Below the pieces are notes generated by a model. That model searched no databases, was not told the origin of the DNA, and saw nothing but the letters and a program-made list of their open reading frames with translations. Of a stretch of DNA of 42,852 nucleotides, positions 15,659 to 25,192 are shown in pieces (position 1 is the first letter of the stretch; each line of letters opens with the position of its first letter). Source of the stretch: Comamonadaceae bacterium (GTDB lineage Bacteria > Pseudomonadota > Gammaproteobacteria > Burkholderiales > Burkholderiaceae_C); contig CANFHZ010000010.1 in assembly GCA_947446885.1 (NCBI GenBank), positions 1 through 42,852 on the forward strand. The letters run 5' to 3'. A program made the position numbers and the translations under genes.

Positions 15659-16710
15659 AGGCTGCGCTCCGAAAAATCACCGCTGCGGCTGGAATAGCGC
15701 ACCAGCGCGTCGGTCTGCTCCAGGGCCACGCTGGCCTGGCGCGTGCCGTAGACCTGTGCGCGCAGCCATTGCAGCTCGGTCTCCAAAGCAGCATCGCTGC
15801 CAATACGGGTCTGCCAGACGCGCTGCTCGCCGTTCCAGCGGTAGCCCCGGGTTTTGAGGCGGTCTTTGCTCTCGAAAGGCGCGCCCGTTGCGCTCAGGCG
15901 GTAGGCGGCTTGGCGGGACGCGGTGATGAGCGTGGCCAGCGCATTGCCCGAGGGGTCTTTGGGCAAGGGCGCGGTGAGTACGGCGAGCAAGGCGTGGCAG
16001 TCCATTTCGGCGCGGTGCGCGTCATAAAACAGGCCCAACTCCTGCGCCAGGCTCTCCAGCTTCTGCGAACTGCGGCCCTGCGCTTTCCAATCCATATCGG
16101 CAAAGGAACAGGCCCAGGCGATGTCCTGGAAGAGCGCACAGCGCGCCTCGCAAAAAGGCCGGTCAAAGCCGGCGTTGTGGGCGATCACCAAATCGGCTCC
16201 GTCCAACATCTCCGCCACCCGCTGCATATCCAGCCGTTTGCCGACAACATCCGCGTCGCGGATTCCAGTGAGTGCTTGTACTTCAGCTGGAATGGGAATG
16301 CCCGGGTCTTCGAGTTCGTCAAAAACCTGCACCTGGCCCACGGGCAGGCCGGTGGCCATGTCCACATCGAAACGCAGCATGGCCAGCTCGATGATTTTGT
16401 CTTTGCTGGCGTCCAGGCCGGTGGTCTCGGTATCCAGCACCACCACACGCAAGCGCAGCGCGCCCGGCGTGTTCGGCGTGTTCGGCCAGTCCAGGCGCGG
16501 CATGAGGCGGCGCAGCACGCGGTAGTCGGGGTGGGCGTCCAAGGCACGGGCCAAGGCCTCCGGTTCAGCACCGGGCGGCATGGACGGCGAAGGCACCGGC
16601 AAGGGCTTGGGCGCGAGGGCTTTGGGCTTTTTGCGGGTCTGGGGTTTTTCCAATGGGGCAAAGACCGGCAGGTCGGGGAACAAATCAGCGGTGGTGGCGT
16701 CGGGGGTCAC
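15655..16710 (-). CDS. DnaQ-like 3'-5' exonuclease (DEDDh family)
   Basis: 351 residues. After a proline-rich N-terminus (about 1-60) comes an exonuclease domain with VLDTETTGLD (D93, E95), the second motif IAHNAGFDRPF (D183) and the third motif AHRAEMDCHA (H232, D237). This is the complete DEDDh set of proofreading-type exonucleases. Residues 250-351 form an extra C-terminal region not found in DNA polymerase III epsilon, so the protein is probably a stand-alone repair or RNA-processing exonuclease rather than the replicative proofreader. It is the first gene of a two-gene unit with the MOSC protein and divergent from the CoA transferase. Confidence 0.87.
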   Translation of the reverse strand: MTPDATTADLFPDLPVFAPLEKPQTRKKPKALAPKPLPVPSPSMPPGAEPEALARALDAHPDYRVLRRLMPRLDWPNTPNTPGALRLRVVVLDTETTGLDASKDKIIELAMLRFDVDMATGLPVGQVQVFDELEDPGIPIPAEVQALTGIRDADVVGKRLDMQRVAEMLDGADLVIAHNAGFDRPFCEARCALFQDIAWACSFADMDWKAQGRSSQKLESLAQELGLFYDAHRAEMDCHALLAVLTAPLPKDPSGNALATLITASRQAAYRLSATGAPFESKDRLKTRGYRWNGEQRVWQTRIGSDAALETELQWLRAQVYGTRQASVALEQTDALVRYSSRSGDFSERSL

Positions 16711-16718
16711 AGGCGTCC

Positions 16719-16748
16719 TTGCCGTATCGGAGAAGGGGCAACTATATT
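16719..16748 (+). promoter_or_regulatory. Likely sigma-70 promoter of the CoA transferase gene
   Basis: TTGCCG (16719-16724) and TATATT (16743-16748) are separated by 18 bp and sit in the 56-bp gap and start region between divergent genes. Predicted transcription would begin near 16755, giving a very short leader before 16767 or 16779. Confidence 0.45.
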
Positions 16749-16766
16749 GCAGGCCTTATCCCCAAC

Positions 16767-17654
16767 ATGCCCACCACCATGCCCGTGCGACCCCTGCGTG
16801 CGACCCGTATCCTCAGCCTGGCGTTGAACCTGCCCGGCCCGGCCGCGCTGATGCGCCTGCGTGCCATGGGCGCGCGCTGCACCAAGCTGGAGCCGCCCGC
16901 CCCGCCGGGCCGCAGCGGCGATCCCATGCAGCGCTACAACGCCCATGCCTACGCCGCCATGCACCAGGGCGTGAAAGTGCTGCAGGCAGACCTGAAGACC
17001 GATGCGGGCCAGTCCAGGCTGCACGCCGCGCTGGCGGGCACCGACATTCTGCTCACGTCTTTCCGGCCCTCGGCGCTGACCAAGCTGGGGCTGGGCTGGG
17101 CTGGCCTGCACAAGGCCTATCCGGCGCTGTCCATGGTCTGCATCGTGGGGTCCAGTGGCGCGCGCGCCGAGGAGCCGGGCCATGACCTCACCTACCTGGC
17201 CGAAGCCGGGCTGGTGGGCGGTATGGAACTGCCGCCCACGCTGTACGCCGACATGGGCGGCGCGCTCATGGCCAGCGAGGCGATTGTGCAGGCGCGGCTG
17301 GAACAACTGCGCACCGGGCGCGGTGTTCGGTTGGAAGTGGCACTGGCCGACGCCGCGCACTATCTGGCGCTGCCGCGCAGCTGGGGGCTGACAGCGCCTG
17401 CTGGCGCAGTTGGCGGTGCCCATGCGGGTTACCGCATCTACCGCTGCAAAGACGGGCGTGTGGCCCTGGCCGCGCTGGAGCCGCATTTCGCCCAGGCCCT
17501 GGTGCAGCTGCTGGAGCACGCGGGCACCGCAGAAACCACCATGTTCAGCCCGGAACGGCACCAGGCCGTCGCGGAGTTTTTTGCAGGCAAAACGCGCCGG
17601 GCGGTGGACGCGCTGGCGCGGCGCTACGACATTCCCTTGTTCACCCTGCGCTAG
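16767..17654 (+). CDS. CaiB/BaiF (family III) CoA transferase-like protein, short form
   Basis: 295 residues if started at the ATG at 16767; a second ATG lies at 16779. Family III CoA transferases move CoA between carboxylates through an aspartyl-CoA intermediate. The catalytic Asp is D140 in GHDLTYLAEAGLVGG, and the N-terminal NLPGPAALMRLRAMGARCTKLEPP matches the CoA-binding part. Family members are usually 380-420 residues. This one is about 100 residues shorter, mainly in the C-terminal half, as in alpha-methylacyl-CoA racemase-like short homologues. The substrate cannot be told. It is convergent with the HAD gene. Confidence 0.8.
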   Translation: MPTTMPVRPLRATRILSLALNLPGPAALMRLRAMGARCTKLEPPAPPGRSGDPMQRYNAHAYAAMHQGVKVLQADLKTDAGQSRLHAALAGTDILLTSFRPSALTKLGLGWAGLHKAYPALSMVCIVGSSGARAEEPGHDLTYLAEAGLVGGMELPPTLYADMGGALMASEAIVQARLEQLRTGRGVRLEVALADAAHYLALPRSWGLTAPAGAVGGAHAGYRIYRCKDGRVALAALEPHFAQALVQLLEHAGTAETTMFSPERHQAVAEFFAGKTRRAVDALARRYDIPLFTLR

Positions 17655-17690
17655 GTCGGGCCCACACCGGCGTCGGCGGGCGCTCGCCTG

Positions 17691-18389
17691 CTACAGCCCC
17701 AGCGCCTCGCACAGGTGGCGCAAATCGTCCACCACCAGGTGGGCATGCGCACTCTGCGGCGCTTCTATGGCCGTGGGGTGGCGCAACCAGACGGCCTGCA
17801 TGCCCGCCTGCGCGGCCCCCACTACATCGGCTGCGTGGTCGTCGCCCACATGCAAAACCTGGTGCGGCGCGCAACCCAGATGCGCAGCAGCGGCATGAAA
17901 AATCCGGGGATCGGGTTTGGCCACACCAGCATCGCGAGCGCTAACGCTGCCTGAAAAATACGCGCCCAACCCAACGCGCACCACATCCGCGTTGCCGTTG
18001 GAGACGGCCAGCAGCGGATAGCGTGCGCTCAGGCGCTGCAAGACTTCTGCGGCCTGTGGGTACAAATCAACCTGCTGGCGCGCGGCGAAAAAAACCTCAA
18101 AAGCGGGCTCTGCCAGAGCGGCGTCCTCGCCCGCACGCGCCAGGCCCAGCGCCAGTGCGCGCAGGCGCTGAAAGCTCAGGTCGTGCAGGTAGTCGGGGTG
18201 CTGGTCCAGCACCTCCTGGCGCAAGGCCAAGCGGCGCGGGGTATCCGCAAACAGTGCCGCGGTGCGGGGTGCGCGAGGGGCCAGCCAATCGCACAAAGCG
18301 GCCTCGGCCCGTACCAATGTGGGCAGCACGGGCCACAGGGTGTCATCGAGATCGAGGGTGATGGCGGTGATGCGGGCGGTGTCGAGCAT
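17691..18389 (-). CDS. HAD-superfamily phosphatase
   Basis: 232 residues from the ATG at 18389. HAD motif I is TLDLDDTLW (D13, D15), motif II is VSNGNADV, motif III the lysine in VAKPDPRIF and motif IV HVGDDHAADVVGA. The helical cap insertion between motifs I and II indicates a subclass I enzyme acting on small phosphomonoesters (YjjG/phosphoglycolate phosphatase group). The start was set at 18389 because upstream in-frame sequence overlaps hemH and lacks similarity. It diverges from hemH with only 22 bp between the starts, so promoters must overlap coding DNA. Confidence 0.85.
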   Translation of the reverse strand: MLDTARITAITLDLDDTLWPVLPTLVRAEAALCDWLAPRAPRTAALFADTPRRLALRQEVLDQHPDYLHDLSFQRLRALALGLARAGEDAALAEPAFEVFFAARQQVDLYPQAAEVLQRLSARYPLLAVSNGNADVVRVGLGAYFSGSVSARDAGVAKPDPRIFHAAAAHLGCAPHQVLHVGDDHAADVVGAAQAGMQAVWLRHPTAIEAPQSAHAHLVVDDLRHLCEALGL

Positions 18390-18411
18390 GGCTGGGAGAG
18401 AATAGCCGACT

Positions 18412-19503
18412 ATGCCTTTTGCGACCGAACCCCTATTTACCCACGGCCAAGCGCCTAAGACAGCAATTTTGTATTGCAATCTGGGCACGCCCGATGCGCC
18501 CACGCCCGCCGCCGTGCGCCGCTACCTGGCCGAATTTTTGAGCGACCAGCGGGTGGTGGAAATACCGCGCCTGCTCTGGCTGCTGATTCTCCACGGCATC
18601 ATCCTGCGCTTTAGACCGGCCAAGTCGGCAGCCAAATACGCCAGCATCTGGACGTCGGAAGGCTCACCGCTGAAGTTGTGGACAGAAAAGCAGGCCGCGC
18701 TCTTGCACAAGGTGCTGCGGGAGCGGGGTGAGCAGGTCACAGTGCGCTGGGCCATGCGCTACGGCAGCACCTCGATTGCCTCGCAGCTCGACGCACTCAA
18801 AGCCGAGGGCGTCAACCGGGTTCTGCTGCTGCCGGCGTATCCGCAGTATTCGGCCACCACCACCGCCAGCCTGTTTGACGCGGTCTACACCTGGGCGGCC
18901 CGCACCCGCACGGTGCCCGAGTTCCGCTTCATCAACCGCTACCACGACGACCCGGGCTACATCGCGGCGCTTGCCGCATCGGTGCAAGCGCACTGGGCGG
19001 CGAACGGGCGGGGCGACAAGCTGGTGATGAGCTTTCACGGTGTTCCCGAGCGCACGCTGCATCTGGGAGACACCTACCACTGCGAGTGCCACAAAACCGC
19101 ACGCCTGCTCGCTGAGGCCTTGGGCTTGGACAAGTCCCAGTACCAGGTCACCTTCCAAAGCCGCCTGGGCCGCGCCAAATGGCTGGAGCCCTATACCGAA
19201 CCCACACTGATCGCGCTGGCACAAGGGGGTTTGAAGCGGGTGGACCTGGTCTGCCCAGGCTTCAGCAGCGACTGCCTGGAAACGCTGGAAGAAATCAATA
19301 TGGAAGCCCGCGCCGCGTTTCTGGAAGCCGGTGGCAGCGCCTTTCAATACATACCCTGCCTGAACGACCACAGCGCGTGGATCGCGGCGCTGGCCACCCT
19401 GTCCCAGCAGCACCTGGCCGGTTGGCCGACCCGGCAGGCCGCTGACACCGCTTCGCTGGAGGCGTCCAAAGCCGCAGCCCTGGCCATGGGCGCGCCCCGC
19501 TGA
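18412..19503 (+). CDS. hemH: Ferrochelatase
   Basis: A 363-residue ferrochelatase, which inserts Fe2+ into protoporphyrin IX in the last step of haem synthesis. Marks are NLGTPDAPTPAAVRRYL (23-39), the metal-site histidine H209 in MSFHGVPER and the C-terminal CPGFSSDCLETLEEI with its conserved glutamate. Length and layout match proteobacterial HemH. It is followed after 11 bp by dusC on the same strand, so the two may share a transcript. Confidence 0.95.
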   Translation: MPFATEPLFTHGQAPKTAILYCNLGTPDAPTPAAVRRYLAEFLSDQRVVEIPRLLWLLILHGIILRFRPAKSAAKYASIWTSEGSPLKLWTEKQAALLHKVLRERGEQVTVRWAMRYGSTSIASQLDALKAEGVNRVLLLPAYPQYSATTTASLFDAVYTWAARTRTVPEFRFINRYHDDPGYIAALAASVQAHWAANGRGDKLVMSFHGVPERTLHLGDTYHCECHKTARLLAEALGLDKSQYQVTFQSRLGRAKWLEPYTEPTLIALAQGGLKRVDLVCPGFSSDCLETLEEINMEARAAFLEAGGSAFQYIPCLNDHSAWIAALATLSQQHLAGWPTRQAADTASLEASKAAALAMGAPR

Positions 19504-19514
19504 AAGCCGCTGCC

Positions 19515-20489
19515 GTGCCGCAAATTGTGCTGGCGCCCATGGAGGGCCTGCTCGATTGCGTGCTGCGCGATGTGCTCACCCGCATAGGCGGCATAGACCG
19601 CTGCGTCTCCGAATTCATCCGGGTCACCAACACCCTCTTGCCCGAGCGGGCCTACCTGCGCGTGGTGCCGGAACTGGCCCACGGTGGGCGCACCCCGGCC
19701 GGTGTGCCGGTGCGGCCCCAGCTGCTGAGCTCAGACCCGGGCTGTCTCGCTGACAACGCCGCGCGGGTGGCGGGCATGGGCTGTGACGGGGTGGATCTGA
19801 ATTTCGGCTGCCCCGCCAAAGTGGTGAACCGCCACGGCGGGGGTGCTGCGCTGCTGCAAGACCCCGAGCTGTTATGGCGCATCGTCAGCGCCGTGCGCAA
19901 GGCGGTGCCCGCGCACCAGGTGGTCAGCGCCAAGATGCGTCTGGGCTTTCTGGACGACAGCCGCGCAGTCGAATGCGCCCAAGCCTTGCAAGAAGGGGGC
20001 GCGGACGAAATCGTGGTCCACGCCCGCACCCGTGCCGACGCCTACCGCCCGCCGGCCTACTGGGCGCGCATTGCTGACATCCGCGCGGCCATCCACACAC
20101 CGCTGGTAGCCAATGGCGAAATATGGAACACCGCAGACGCCTGCCGCGCACGCCGCGAATCGGGCTGCCCGGACCTGATGCTGGGGCGCGGAATCGTCAC
20201 CGATCCCGGCCTGGGCCGCAGTCTGCGGGCTTGGGATACGGGCATCAGCGACAGCGCCACCTCGTGGGACGATTTGCAACCGCATTTGCGCTATTTTTGG
20301 AGCGTGGTACGTGCCCGGCTGGACCGACGGCAACAGGCCGGACGGCTCAAGCAGTGGTTGAATTTTTTGCGCCGCAAATACCCGCAGGCGCAACTGGCCT
20401 TTACCAGCCTGCGCACAGTTCAAGACCCCAGCGCGGTGGATGCCTGGTTTTCCCTCCAAACACCACCGGCGCGCACCGCATGGGTCTAG
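19515..20489 (+). CDS. dusC: tRNA-dihydrouridine(16) synthase C
   Basis: A 324-residue Dus flavoprotein that reduces uridine to dihydrouridine in tRNA. The FMN-binding start VLAPMEGLLD (5-14) and the catalytic cysteine C99 in DLNFGCPAKVVNRHGGGAALL are clear. The MEGLLDCVLRDVLTRIGGIDRCV opening is the DusC subtype (U16) rather than DusA or DusB. Translation begins at a GTG (19515); no ATG is available in frame. The stop codon overlaps that of convergent tctA in a shared CTAG (20486-20489). Confidence 0.9.
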   Translation: MPQIVLAPMEGLLDCVLRDVLTRIGGIDRCVSEFIRVTNTLLPERAYLRVVPELAHGGRTPAGVPVRPQLLSSDPGCLADNAARVAGMGCDGVDLNFGCPAKVVNRHGGGAALLQDPELLWRIVSAVRKAVPAHQVVSAKMRLGFLDDSRAVECAQALQEGGADEIVVHARTRADAYRPPAYWARIADIRAAIHTPLVANGEIWNTADACRARRESGCPDLMLGRGIVTDPGLGRSLRAWDTGISDSATSWDDLQPHLRYFWSVVRARLDRRQQAGRLKQWLNFLRRKYPQAQLAFTSLRTVQDPSAVDAWFSLQTPPARTAWV

Positions 20490-21988
20490 CCGCTTGGGGC
20501 TGGGGTGCGGGACTGGAGCAAGCGCGGTACCAACAGCACCGCGACTACCACCAGCAGAATCGCCAGCGACGCCGGACGCTGCACGAACACCAGCCAGTTG
20601 CCCTCGCCAATCGACAGCGCGTTGCGCATTTGCGCCTCCGCCAAAGGTCCCAAAATCATGCCCACCACGACCGGTGCGCTCGGAAAACTGAAGCGCCGCA
20701 TCACCAGCCCCAGCACACCGATGGCATAGAGCAGCACCAGATCAAACGCGCTTTGCCGCATACCGTAGGCCCCCACCGTGGCAAAAATCAGGATGCCCGC
20801 ATAGAGATGCGGACGCGGCACCTTGAGCAGCTTGACCCACAAGCCCACCAGCGGCAGGTTGAGCACCAGCAACATGAGGTTGCCGATGTACAGCGAGGCA
20901 ATCAGGGCCCACACCAGCGCGGCCGAACTGCTGAAGAGCTGGGGACCCGGCTGTATGCCGTAATTCTGGAATGCACCCAACAGCACCGCCGTGGTGTTGC
21001 TGACCGGAATCCCCAAAGTGAGCAGCGGAATCAGGGCCGTAGTCACCGTGGCGTTGTTGGCTGCCTCGGGGCCGGCCACGCCTTCAATCGCGCCGCTGGT
21101 ACCGAACTCAGCCAAAGCGTCGCCGGTGGCAAGCTTCTTCTCGGTGGCGTAACTCAAAAAAGTCGGGATCTCGGTGCCACCGGCCGGGATGCAGCCGAAG
21201 GGCGCGCCAATCGCCGTGCCGCGCAGCCAGGCGGGTACCGAACGCCGCCAGTCGCGCGCGCTCATGCCGACCCGGCCCATGTGGTTGCGTGACTCCTCCA
21301 CCCGGCCCTCAAACAGGACGGCGTGCAAGGCTTCGGCCACCGCAAACAGGCCCACAGCGACCAGCACGATTTCCACACCGTCGAGCAACTCCGGCACCCC
21401 GCCGGTGTAGCGCGCCTGCCCGGTAATCTGGTCCATGCCAACCAGCCCGGCAGCCAATCCGATAAAGAGCGCGGTCAAGCCGCGCAGGGTGCTCTGACCC
21501 AGCACGGCGCTGACCGTGGTCAAGGCCAGCAACATCAGACAAAAGTATTCCGGCGGCCCCAGCTTGACGGCGTACTGCGCCACCAGCGGCGCAAATAGGG
21601 TCACGAACACGGTGGCCACGGTTCCGGCCACAAACGAGCCAATGGCTGCAGTGGCCAGCGCGGCACCCGCGCGCCCGCTCTTGGCCATTTTGTTGCCTTC
21701 CATGGCAGTGACCATGCTGGCAGTTTCCCCCGGCGTGTTGAGCAAAATCGAGGTGGTGGAGCCGCCGTACATCGCGCCGTAGTAGATGCCGGCAAAAAAG
21801 ATCATCGACGCCGTCGCTTCCACCTTGGCCGTGATGGGCAACAACATGGCCACCGCGGTAGCCGGGCCGATGCCTGGCAAAACACCCACGGCGGTTCCAA
21901 GTGCGCAGCCAACCAAAGCCCAGAGCAGGTTGATAGGCGTTCCCGCAGTTGCAAAGCCCGCGAGCAGTTGCTGCCAGATGTCCATCAC
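20486..21988 (-). CDS. tctA: Tripartite tricarboxylate transporter, large permease TctA
   Basis: A 500-residue membrane protein with about twelve helices. Family marks are the opening [41 protein letters not shown] and [28 protein letters not shown], given here as regions about 10-50 and 85-115. TctA is the transport channel of TctABC-type secondary uptake systems for citrate and other carboxylates. It overlaps tctB by 4 bp and is the last gene of tctC-tctB-tctA. The transported substrate depends on the binding protein and is unknown. Confidence 0.93.
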   Translation of the reverse strand: MMDIWQQLLAGFATAGTPINLLWALVGCALGTAVGVLPGIGPATAVAMLLPITAKVEATASMIFFAGIYYGAMYGGSTTSILLNTPGETASMVTAMEGNKMAKSGRAGAALATAAIGSFVAGTVATVFVTLFAPLVAQYAVKLGPPEYFCLMLLALTTVSAVLGQSTLRGLTALFIGLAAGLVGMDQITGQARYTGGVPELLDGVEIVLVAVGLFAVAEALHAVLFEGRVEESRNHMGRVGMSARDWRRSVPAWLRGTAIGAPFGCIPAGGTEIPTFLSYATEKKLATGDALAEFGTSGAIEGVAGPEAANNATVTTALIPLLTLGIPVSNTTAVLLGAFQNYGIQPGPQLFSSSAALVWALIASLYIGNLMLLVLNLPLVGLWVKLLKVPRPHLYAGILIFATVGAYGMRQSAFDLVLLYAIGVLGLVMRRFSFPSAPVVVGMILGPLAEAQMRNALSIGEGNWLVFVQRPASLAILLVVVAVLLVPRLLQSRTPAPSG

Positions 21989-22500
21989 AGCCAGCCGCTC
22001 GTGGTGAGTGCGGGCAGGCTGATCGCCAAAAACCGGGTGAACAGCCAGAACACCGGTGCCGAAATCGCGATGCCGCCTATCGCGTCGCGCAGCGTGACCA
22101 TCCAGGTCTGCGAAGTCTGCTGCTCAGCACCGCGCAAGCCGCGCGCTGCGCAGGCAAAACACAGGGCGCAACTCAGAATAAAACCGATGTGGGTGATCAG
22201 CAGCGCATTCAGCAAGAGCCCGCCTGACATCCAGACAAAGCCGCGCCAGTAAGGACCGTCGGCCGGCGTGCTCAGCTCCTCCATGTCGGCAAAGCCACCG
22301 CTGTGCGCCGCGCGGACCAGGCCGATACCGCAACCCAGCAAGGCCAGAGCAAGCACCCAGGGCAGAAAATTCGGACCCACGCCAGCGTAACCGGCCTCGG
22401 ATGAAATCGACAGCGCCCCCCAGCCGATTGCCAGCCCGATCAGGGCAACCGCCACGCCAAGAATGCCTTGGCGCGCCGGGCTGTGTTTCTGCGGGATCAA
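21985..22500 (-). CDS. tctB: Tripartite tricarboxylate transporter, small permease TctB
   Basis: A 171-residue protein with four predicted membrane helices (about 13-32, 45-62, 88-110 and 130-165), as expected for the small subunit. It overlaps tctC (22497-22500) and tctA (21985-21988) by 4 bp each, so the three subunits are translationally coupled. TctB is poorly conserved in sequence; the call relies on size, topology and position. Confidence 0.88.
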   Translation of the reverse strand: MIPQKHSPARQGILGVAVALIGLAIGWGALSISSEAGYAGVGPNFLPWVLALALLGCGIGLVRAAHSGGFADMEELSTPADGPYWRGFVWMSGGLLLNALLITHIGFILSCALCFACAARGLRGAEQQTSQTWMVTLRDAIGGIAISAPVFWLFTRFLAISLPALTTSGWL

Positions 22501-23456
22501 ACCATGCCCGACAGATGCATGATGCCGCGCAGCCGGGCGAATTCGTCGTCAACGAAGTCGTCAAAAGCCTTGCCCGTCAGCAAGGCCGGTGTCCAGCTGT
22601 ATTTCTGCAGCGCCTCCGTCCAGGCTTTGCTCTGGGTCGCTTTGACCACCATCTCGGTCAGCGCAGCGCGCTGAGCGGCACTGATATCCGGAGCGCCGTA
22701 GAGCGCGCGCCAATTGCCCAGCACCACGTCAAAGCCCTGCTCTTTAAGCGTGGGAATGTCAATGCCGGGGAGCCGTTTCTCGGAGGTGACGCCAATGGGG
22801 CGCATTTTGCCGGCCTTGATGTGCTCGGAAAACTCGCTGTAGCCGCTACCGCCCACCGTGACGTTGCCGCCCAGAATGGCGGAGATAGCTTCACCGCCGC
22901 CCCGGAAAGCGACATAGTTGACCTTCTTGGGATCGACCCCCGTCTTGGTGGCCAGCATGGAGGCACAGATGTGCTCGGTGGAACCGCGCGAGCCGCCGCC
23001 CCATTTGACGCTGCCGGGGTCTTTTTTCAACTGCTCGACCACGTCTTTCATGGTCTTGAGTGGCGAGTCCGCCGGAACCACGAACACGTTGTACTCGCTG
23101 GTGAGGCGCGCAATCGGTGTGATTTTTTCCATGCCCACCGCCGGTTTGGCGGTGATGATGCCGCCCACCATCACGGCGCCGGTCATGATGATGCTGCTGG
23201 GGTCGCCCTTGGCCGCGTTAACAAACTGCGCCAAGCCCAGCGCACCCGCCGCACCGCCCTTGTTTTCGTACTGCACGGTATCGGCCACTTTGGCGTCCAG
23301 CAAGGCCTTACCCAATTCACGTGCGGTGGTGTCCCAGCCACCGCCGGGGTTGGCGGGAATCATCATCTTCAGATTGGCAGCAGCCCGGGCCTGCATGGAC
23401 ACCCCCGACACGAGGGCCGCAGCGGCCATCGATTTCAGAAAAACATCACGACGCAT
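22497..23456 (-). CDS. tctC: Bug-family (TctC) periplasmic substrate-binding protein
   Basis: 319 residues from the ATG at 23456, preceded by GGAG about 8 bases upstream. The N-terminus MRRDVFLKSMAAAALVSGVSMQARA is a signal peptide with an arginine pair. The mature part shows the Bug marks IPANPGGGWDTTAREL and a C-terminal ALTEMVVKATQSKAW region. Bug proteins bind carboxylates in the periplasm and feed them to TctAB. Expansion of this family is characteristic of Burkholderiales. A longer in-frame start (23501) would disrupt the signal peptide. Confidence 0.92.
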   Translation of the reverse strand: MRRDVFLKSMAAAALVSGVSMQARAAANLKMMIPANPGGGWDTTARELGKALLDAKVADTVQYENKGGAAGALGLAQFVNAAKGDPSSIIMTGAVMVGGIITAKPAVGMEKITPIARLTSEYNVFVVPADSPLKTMKDVVEQLKKDPGSVKWGGGSRGSTEHICASMLATKTGVDPKKVNYVAFRGGGEAISAILGGNVTVGGSGYSEFSEHIKAGKMRPIGVTSEKRLPGIDIPTLKEQGFDVVLGNWRALYGAPDISAAQRAALTEMVVKATQSKAWTEALQKYSWTPALLTGKAFDDFVDDEFARLRGIMHLSGMV

Positions 23457-23560
23457 CACACACACTCCAGTTGGATACAGGGCTTCTATGATGACAAGCA
23501 ATTCAACCCACGTCGGCCTTCATGGTCTAGGTATAAACCCTTTAATCTTCGAAAAATTCC

Positions 23561-23980
23561 ATGACCGGCTTCCCCGGTCTTCCGGTGCGCATCGACAAGT
23601 GGCTGTGGGCTGCACGCCTGTACAAGACCCGCGCGCTGGCCAGCGAAGAGGTCAGCCTGGGCCGGGTACAGCTCAATGGCAACGATGTGAAGCCTGCCCG
23701 CGAACTCAAGATCGGCGACCGTTTGCGGCTGCGCCAAGGACGTTTCGAGCGGGAATTGATCGTACGTGGTCTAAGCCATCAACGCGGGCCCGCACCGGTG
23801 GCGCAGCAGTTGTACGAAGAAACCCCTGACAGCATAAAGACCCGCTCCGAGCTGGCCGAGCGCCTGCGCTTGGCCCCTGAACCTGCCGCTGCGATGGAAC
23901 ACGGGCGTCCCACCAAGCGCGAGCGGCGCGATTTGCAAAAAGGCTGGGACAAGCGCTGGAGCGCCAGCGTGGACGATTAG
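23561..23980 (+). CDS. hslR: S4-domain RNA-binding heat shock protein 15 (HslR/Hsp15)
   Basis: 139 residues. The S4 RNA-binding domain spans about 8-70 (VRIDKWLWAARLYKTRALASEEV, then GRVQLNGNDVKPARELKIGDRLRLRQG), followed by a basic C-terminal helix ending in a KRERRDLQKGWDKRW motif. Hsp15 binds stalled 50S subunits carrying peptidyl-tRNA and helps recycle them. It is divergent from tctC; a TATAAA-like element lies near 23539 in the 104-bp gap. Confidence 0.88.
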   Translation: MTGFPGLPVRIDKWLWAARLYKTRALASEEVSLGRVQLNGNDVKPARELKIGDRLRLRQGRFERELIVRGLSHQRGPAPVAQQLYEETPDSIKTRSELAERLRLAPEPAAAMEHGRPTKRERRDLQKGWDKRWSASVDD

Positions 23981-23985
23981 CGGGG

Positions 23986-23991
23986 GATAAT
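23986..23991 (+). promoter_or_regulatory. Candidate -10 element upstream of ribB(X)
   Basis: GATAAT at 23986-23991, directly after the hslR stop, resembles a -10 hexamer and would give a leader of about 45 nt. No good -35 was found. The 62-bp gap is too short for an FMN riboswitch and shows none of its conserved features. Confidence 0.25.
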
Positions 23992-24042
23992 GCGCGTTGG
24001 CTGCGCCGTGCGTAGCCGGTCATTTACCTATTCTGTTCTTTT

Positions 24043-25170
24043 ATGTCCCAGAGCCCGCCCTCCCCCGCACCGATTTCCCCGGTCAGTGACATCGTTGCCG
24101 AATTGCGCGCCGGTCGCATGGTGATTCTGGTCGACGAAGAAGACCGCGAAAACGAAGGAGATCTGGTGCTGGCGGCTGACCATGTCAGCGCCGAGGCCAT
24201 CAACTTCATGGCCCGCTTCGGACGCGGCCTGATTTGCCTGACGCTCACACGCGAGCGCTGCGAGCGGCTGGCGCTGCCACCCATGGCCACCCGCAACGGC
24301 ACCAAGCACGCCACCGCATTCACCGTATCTATCGAAGCAGCCCAGGGCGTGACCACCGGCATCAGCGCCGCCGACCGGGCCCGTACTGTGCAAGCCGCGG
24401 TAGCCCCCGGCGCAATAGCCAGCGATCTGGTACAGCCGGGACACATCTTTCCCTTGCAGGCAGTGGACGGCGGGGTGCTGATGCGGGCGGGCCACACCGA
24501 AGCCGGGTGCGACCTGTCGGCCATGGCCGGGTGCTCACCTGCGGCGGTCATTTGCGAAATCATGAATGACGACGGCACCATGGCCCGCTTGCCCGATTTA
24601 CAGCTGTTTGCCGCCGCCCACGGTCTGAAGATTGGCACCATTGCCGCGCTGATCGAATACCGCAGCCGCGAGGCCTCCCTGCTGCAAAAGCTGGGGACCC
24701 GCAGTCTGCAAACGGCCCAGGGGCTGTTCACCGCCCACGCGTTCCGCGATACCGCAGGCCTGGGTGTGCACCTGGCGCTGGTTACAGGCAGCTGGGAACC
24801 GGGCGACGCAGTCAGTGCCCGGGTACACGAGCCTTTGTCGGTGCTGGACGCACTGGAGGTGGGGAGCAGCATGCACTCCTGGAGCCTGGACCGCGCCTTG
24901 CAGCACATCCAGCGCGAAGGGCGTGGCGTCGTCGTCCTGCTGAACTGCGGGGAGAGCAGCGAACAGTTGCTGGCCCAGTTTGAGGGTACGGCGCGCCCGG
25001 CCCAAGCGCCCGAGCGTGGGCGGCTGGACTTGCGTACCTACGGCATCGGCGCACAAATACTCTTGCACTGCGGCGTGCGCCGCATGCGGCTGATGGGCAG
25101 TCCGCGGCGCATGCCCAGCCTGGCTGGGTTCGGATTGGAAACGGTGGGCTACATCAGCCAGACCGATTGA
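24043..25170 (+). CDS. ribB: 3,4-dihydroxy-2-butanone-4-phosphate synthase with degenerate RibA-like domain (RibBX type)
   Basis: 375 residues. The N-terminal half (about 12-215) is a complete RibB domain that makes the four-carbon riboflavin precursor from ribulose 5-phosphate; [18 protein letters not shown] (31-48) holds the acidic metal site. The C-terminal half (about 220-372) resembles GTP cyclohydrolase II but lacks the three zinc cysteines: where RibA has a C-x10-C-x-C cluster after RVHSE, this protein reads [17 protein letters not shown]. It therefore should not have cyclohydrolase activity, matching the RibBX variant described in proteobacteria. A separate ribA is expected elsewhere. 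It heads ribB-ribH-nusB. Confidence 0.9.
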   Translation: MSQSPPSPAPISPVSDIVAELRAGRMVILVDEEDRENEGDLVLAADHVSAEAINFMARFGRGLICLTLTRERCERLALPPMATRNGTKHATAFTVSIEAAQGVTTGISAADRARTVQAAVAPGAIASDLVQPGHIFPLQAVDGGVLMRAGHTEAGCDLSAMAGCSPAAVICEIMNDDGTMARLPDLQLFAAAHGLKIGTIAALIEYRSREASLLQKLGTRSLQTAQGLFTAHAFRDTAGLGVHLALVTGSWEPGDAVSARVHEPLSVLDALEVGSSMHSWSLDRALQHIQREGRGVVVLLNCGESSEQLLAQFEGTARPAQAPERGRLDLRTYGIGAQILLHCGVRRMRLMGSPRRMPSLAGFGLETVGYISQTD

Positions 25171-25192
25171 TCGACAAAGAACAAGGAACACT

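Noticed and set aside
20123-21292. Plus-strand open frame opposite tctA
   Set aside because: Antisense to a clear membrane transporter; no signal of its own.
23981-24042. FMN riboswitch before ribB
   Set aside because: The gap is only 62 bp and lacks the conserved helices of the element.
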